Shown one piece after another: positions 63,712 through 64,000 of a DNA stretch of 64,000 bases. The stretch's first letter is position 1; each line of letters opens with the position of its first letter. The notes beneath the pieces are model-generated. The model did no database searches. It was not told the origin of the DNA and saw nothing but the letters and a program-made list of their open reading frames with translations. The translations under genes and the position numbers were made by a program. The stretch spans positions 151,312 to 215,311 of the forward strand of contig NZ_BBWH01000024.1 in the NCBI RefSeq assembly GCF_001463705.1, read 5' to 3'. This DNA is from Aureimonas sp. AU12 (GTDB taxonomy: Bacteria; Pseudomonadota; Alphaproteobacteria; Rhizobiales; Rhizobiaceae).

Positions 63712-64000
63712 ATGCGATGGATCGCGGGACTGTTGAGGCTGCTCGGCTGCATCGTGCTGGCTGCGACGACGGTTCTGGCCGTCGGCGATGTCGCGCGCTC
63801 GCTCGCCTCGGACCGCATGCGGCTGATGACGATCGGCGAGGCGGTGACCGTCGCGGGGTTCGGGCCGTCGCCGGAGGCTGCTGCGGCCCCCGCGGCTTCG
63901 GAGGCCGGGGTCTTCGCCGCCGATGGACGCCGCGCCGATCCGCTCGCCGTCGTGGCCCTCCAGCCCGCTTCCGTGGTGCTGGGGCTCGGCGGGGCCATGC
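63712..64000 (+). CDS. Small membrane protein, unknown function (partial)
   Basis: The frame from ATG 63712 is open to the window edge. The N-terminus is hydrophobic (WIAGLLRLLGCIVLAATTVL), followed by GDVARSLASDRMRLMTIGEA and an Ala/Pro-rich linker. A GGAAGGGATAG site precedes the start. Short membrane proteins of this kind with a 'DGTRS...TTLGEA' pattern are common in Hyphomicrobiales. The end of the protein lies outside the window. Confidence 0.65.
   Translation, partial: MRWIAGLLRLLGCIVLAATTVLAVGDVARSLASDRMRLMTIGEAVTVAGFGPSPEAAAAPAASEAGVFAADGRRADPLAVVALQPASVVLGLGGAM

Overview
The window is high-GC bacterial DNA with short intergenic gaps, many 4-bp start/stop overlaps and an unusually high density of ABC and TRAP uptake operons. 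The gene content (FadR, LacI and LysR regulators beside transporters, TadE/G-like pilus genes, a YcaO-TfuA pair, an XDH-type dehydrogenase with a cytochrome c) points to an alphaproteobacterium, most likely of the Hyphomicrobiales (Aurantimonas/Aureimonas/Methylobacterium-like). The family level is an inference from gene style; there is no rRNA here to settle it.

Layout. 1-1820: the end of a nonribosomal peptide synthetase and a free-standing condensation-domain protein whose active-site motif has decayed. 2000-3128: a YafY-type regulator with a VOC protein. 3552-7710: a three-gene operon for a Tat-exported molybdenum hydroxylase (trihaem cytochrome c, [2Fe-2S] subunit, Mo subunit). 8338-11758: a PspA-like protein, an NfeD/YqiJ-like membrane protein and a flotillin/YqiK-like protein. 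The PspA-like protein carries an N-terminal region that reads like the N-terminal domain of a TnpB (IS200/IS605 OrfB) protein with no RuvC nuclease after it; this is the most unusual object in the window. 11946-15045: a DUF922 lipoprotein, a TetR/RidA divergent pair with tandem operators, and a frameshifted quinone-reductase-like gene.

15388-21270 is a polar-amino-acid ABC operon with an MmgE/PrpD enzyme and an NtaA-type flavin monooxygenase, which together suggest aminopolycarboxylate breakdown. 21606-28461 is a FadR-type regulator, a 5-dehydro-4-deoxyglucarate dehydratase and a Dpp-type ABC importer; matching operator-like sites lie before the regulator and before the dehydratase. 28756-36837 is a LacI-type regulon: an inositol-monophosphatase-like enzyme, a metallophosphoesterase and an AfuABC-like transporter, with a LacI-type operator in front of each of the two transcription units. 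The combination suggests uptake and dephosphorylation of a phosphorylated sugar or polyol. 37066-41030 (minus strand) is an amino-acid-type binding protein and permease without an ATPase, a TIM-barrel isomerase and a GntR regulator. 41568-47556 is a Pot-type ABC importer followed by a creatinase-like M24 protein that has lost its metal ligands and a flavin-reductase-like protein.

48292-50921 holds three TadE/TadG-like genes behind an AT-rich leader. 50925-52925 is an insertion-sequence graveyard: two decayed IS5-family transposase remnants around a small secreted protein. 52964-58504 (minus) is a TRAP operon (DctPQM) with three catabolic genes, divergent from a LysR regulator (59130). 60528-62440 is a YcaO-TfuA pair with no recognisable precursor peptide. 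A tRNA-Ser(GGA) and the start of a small membrane protein close the window.

Most operons share one plan: one local regulator, one importer and a few tailoring enzymes, which suits an organism that scavenges diverse organic acids, amino compounds and phosphorylated sugars. Substrates are inferred from family and context only.
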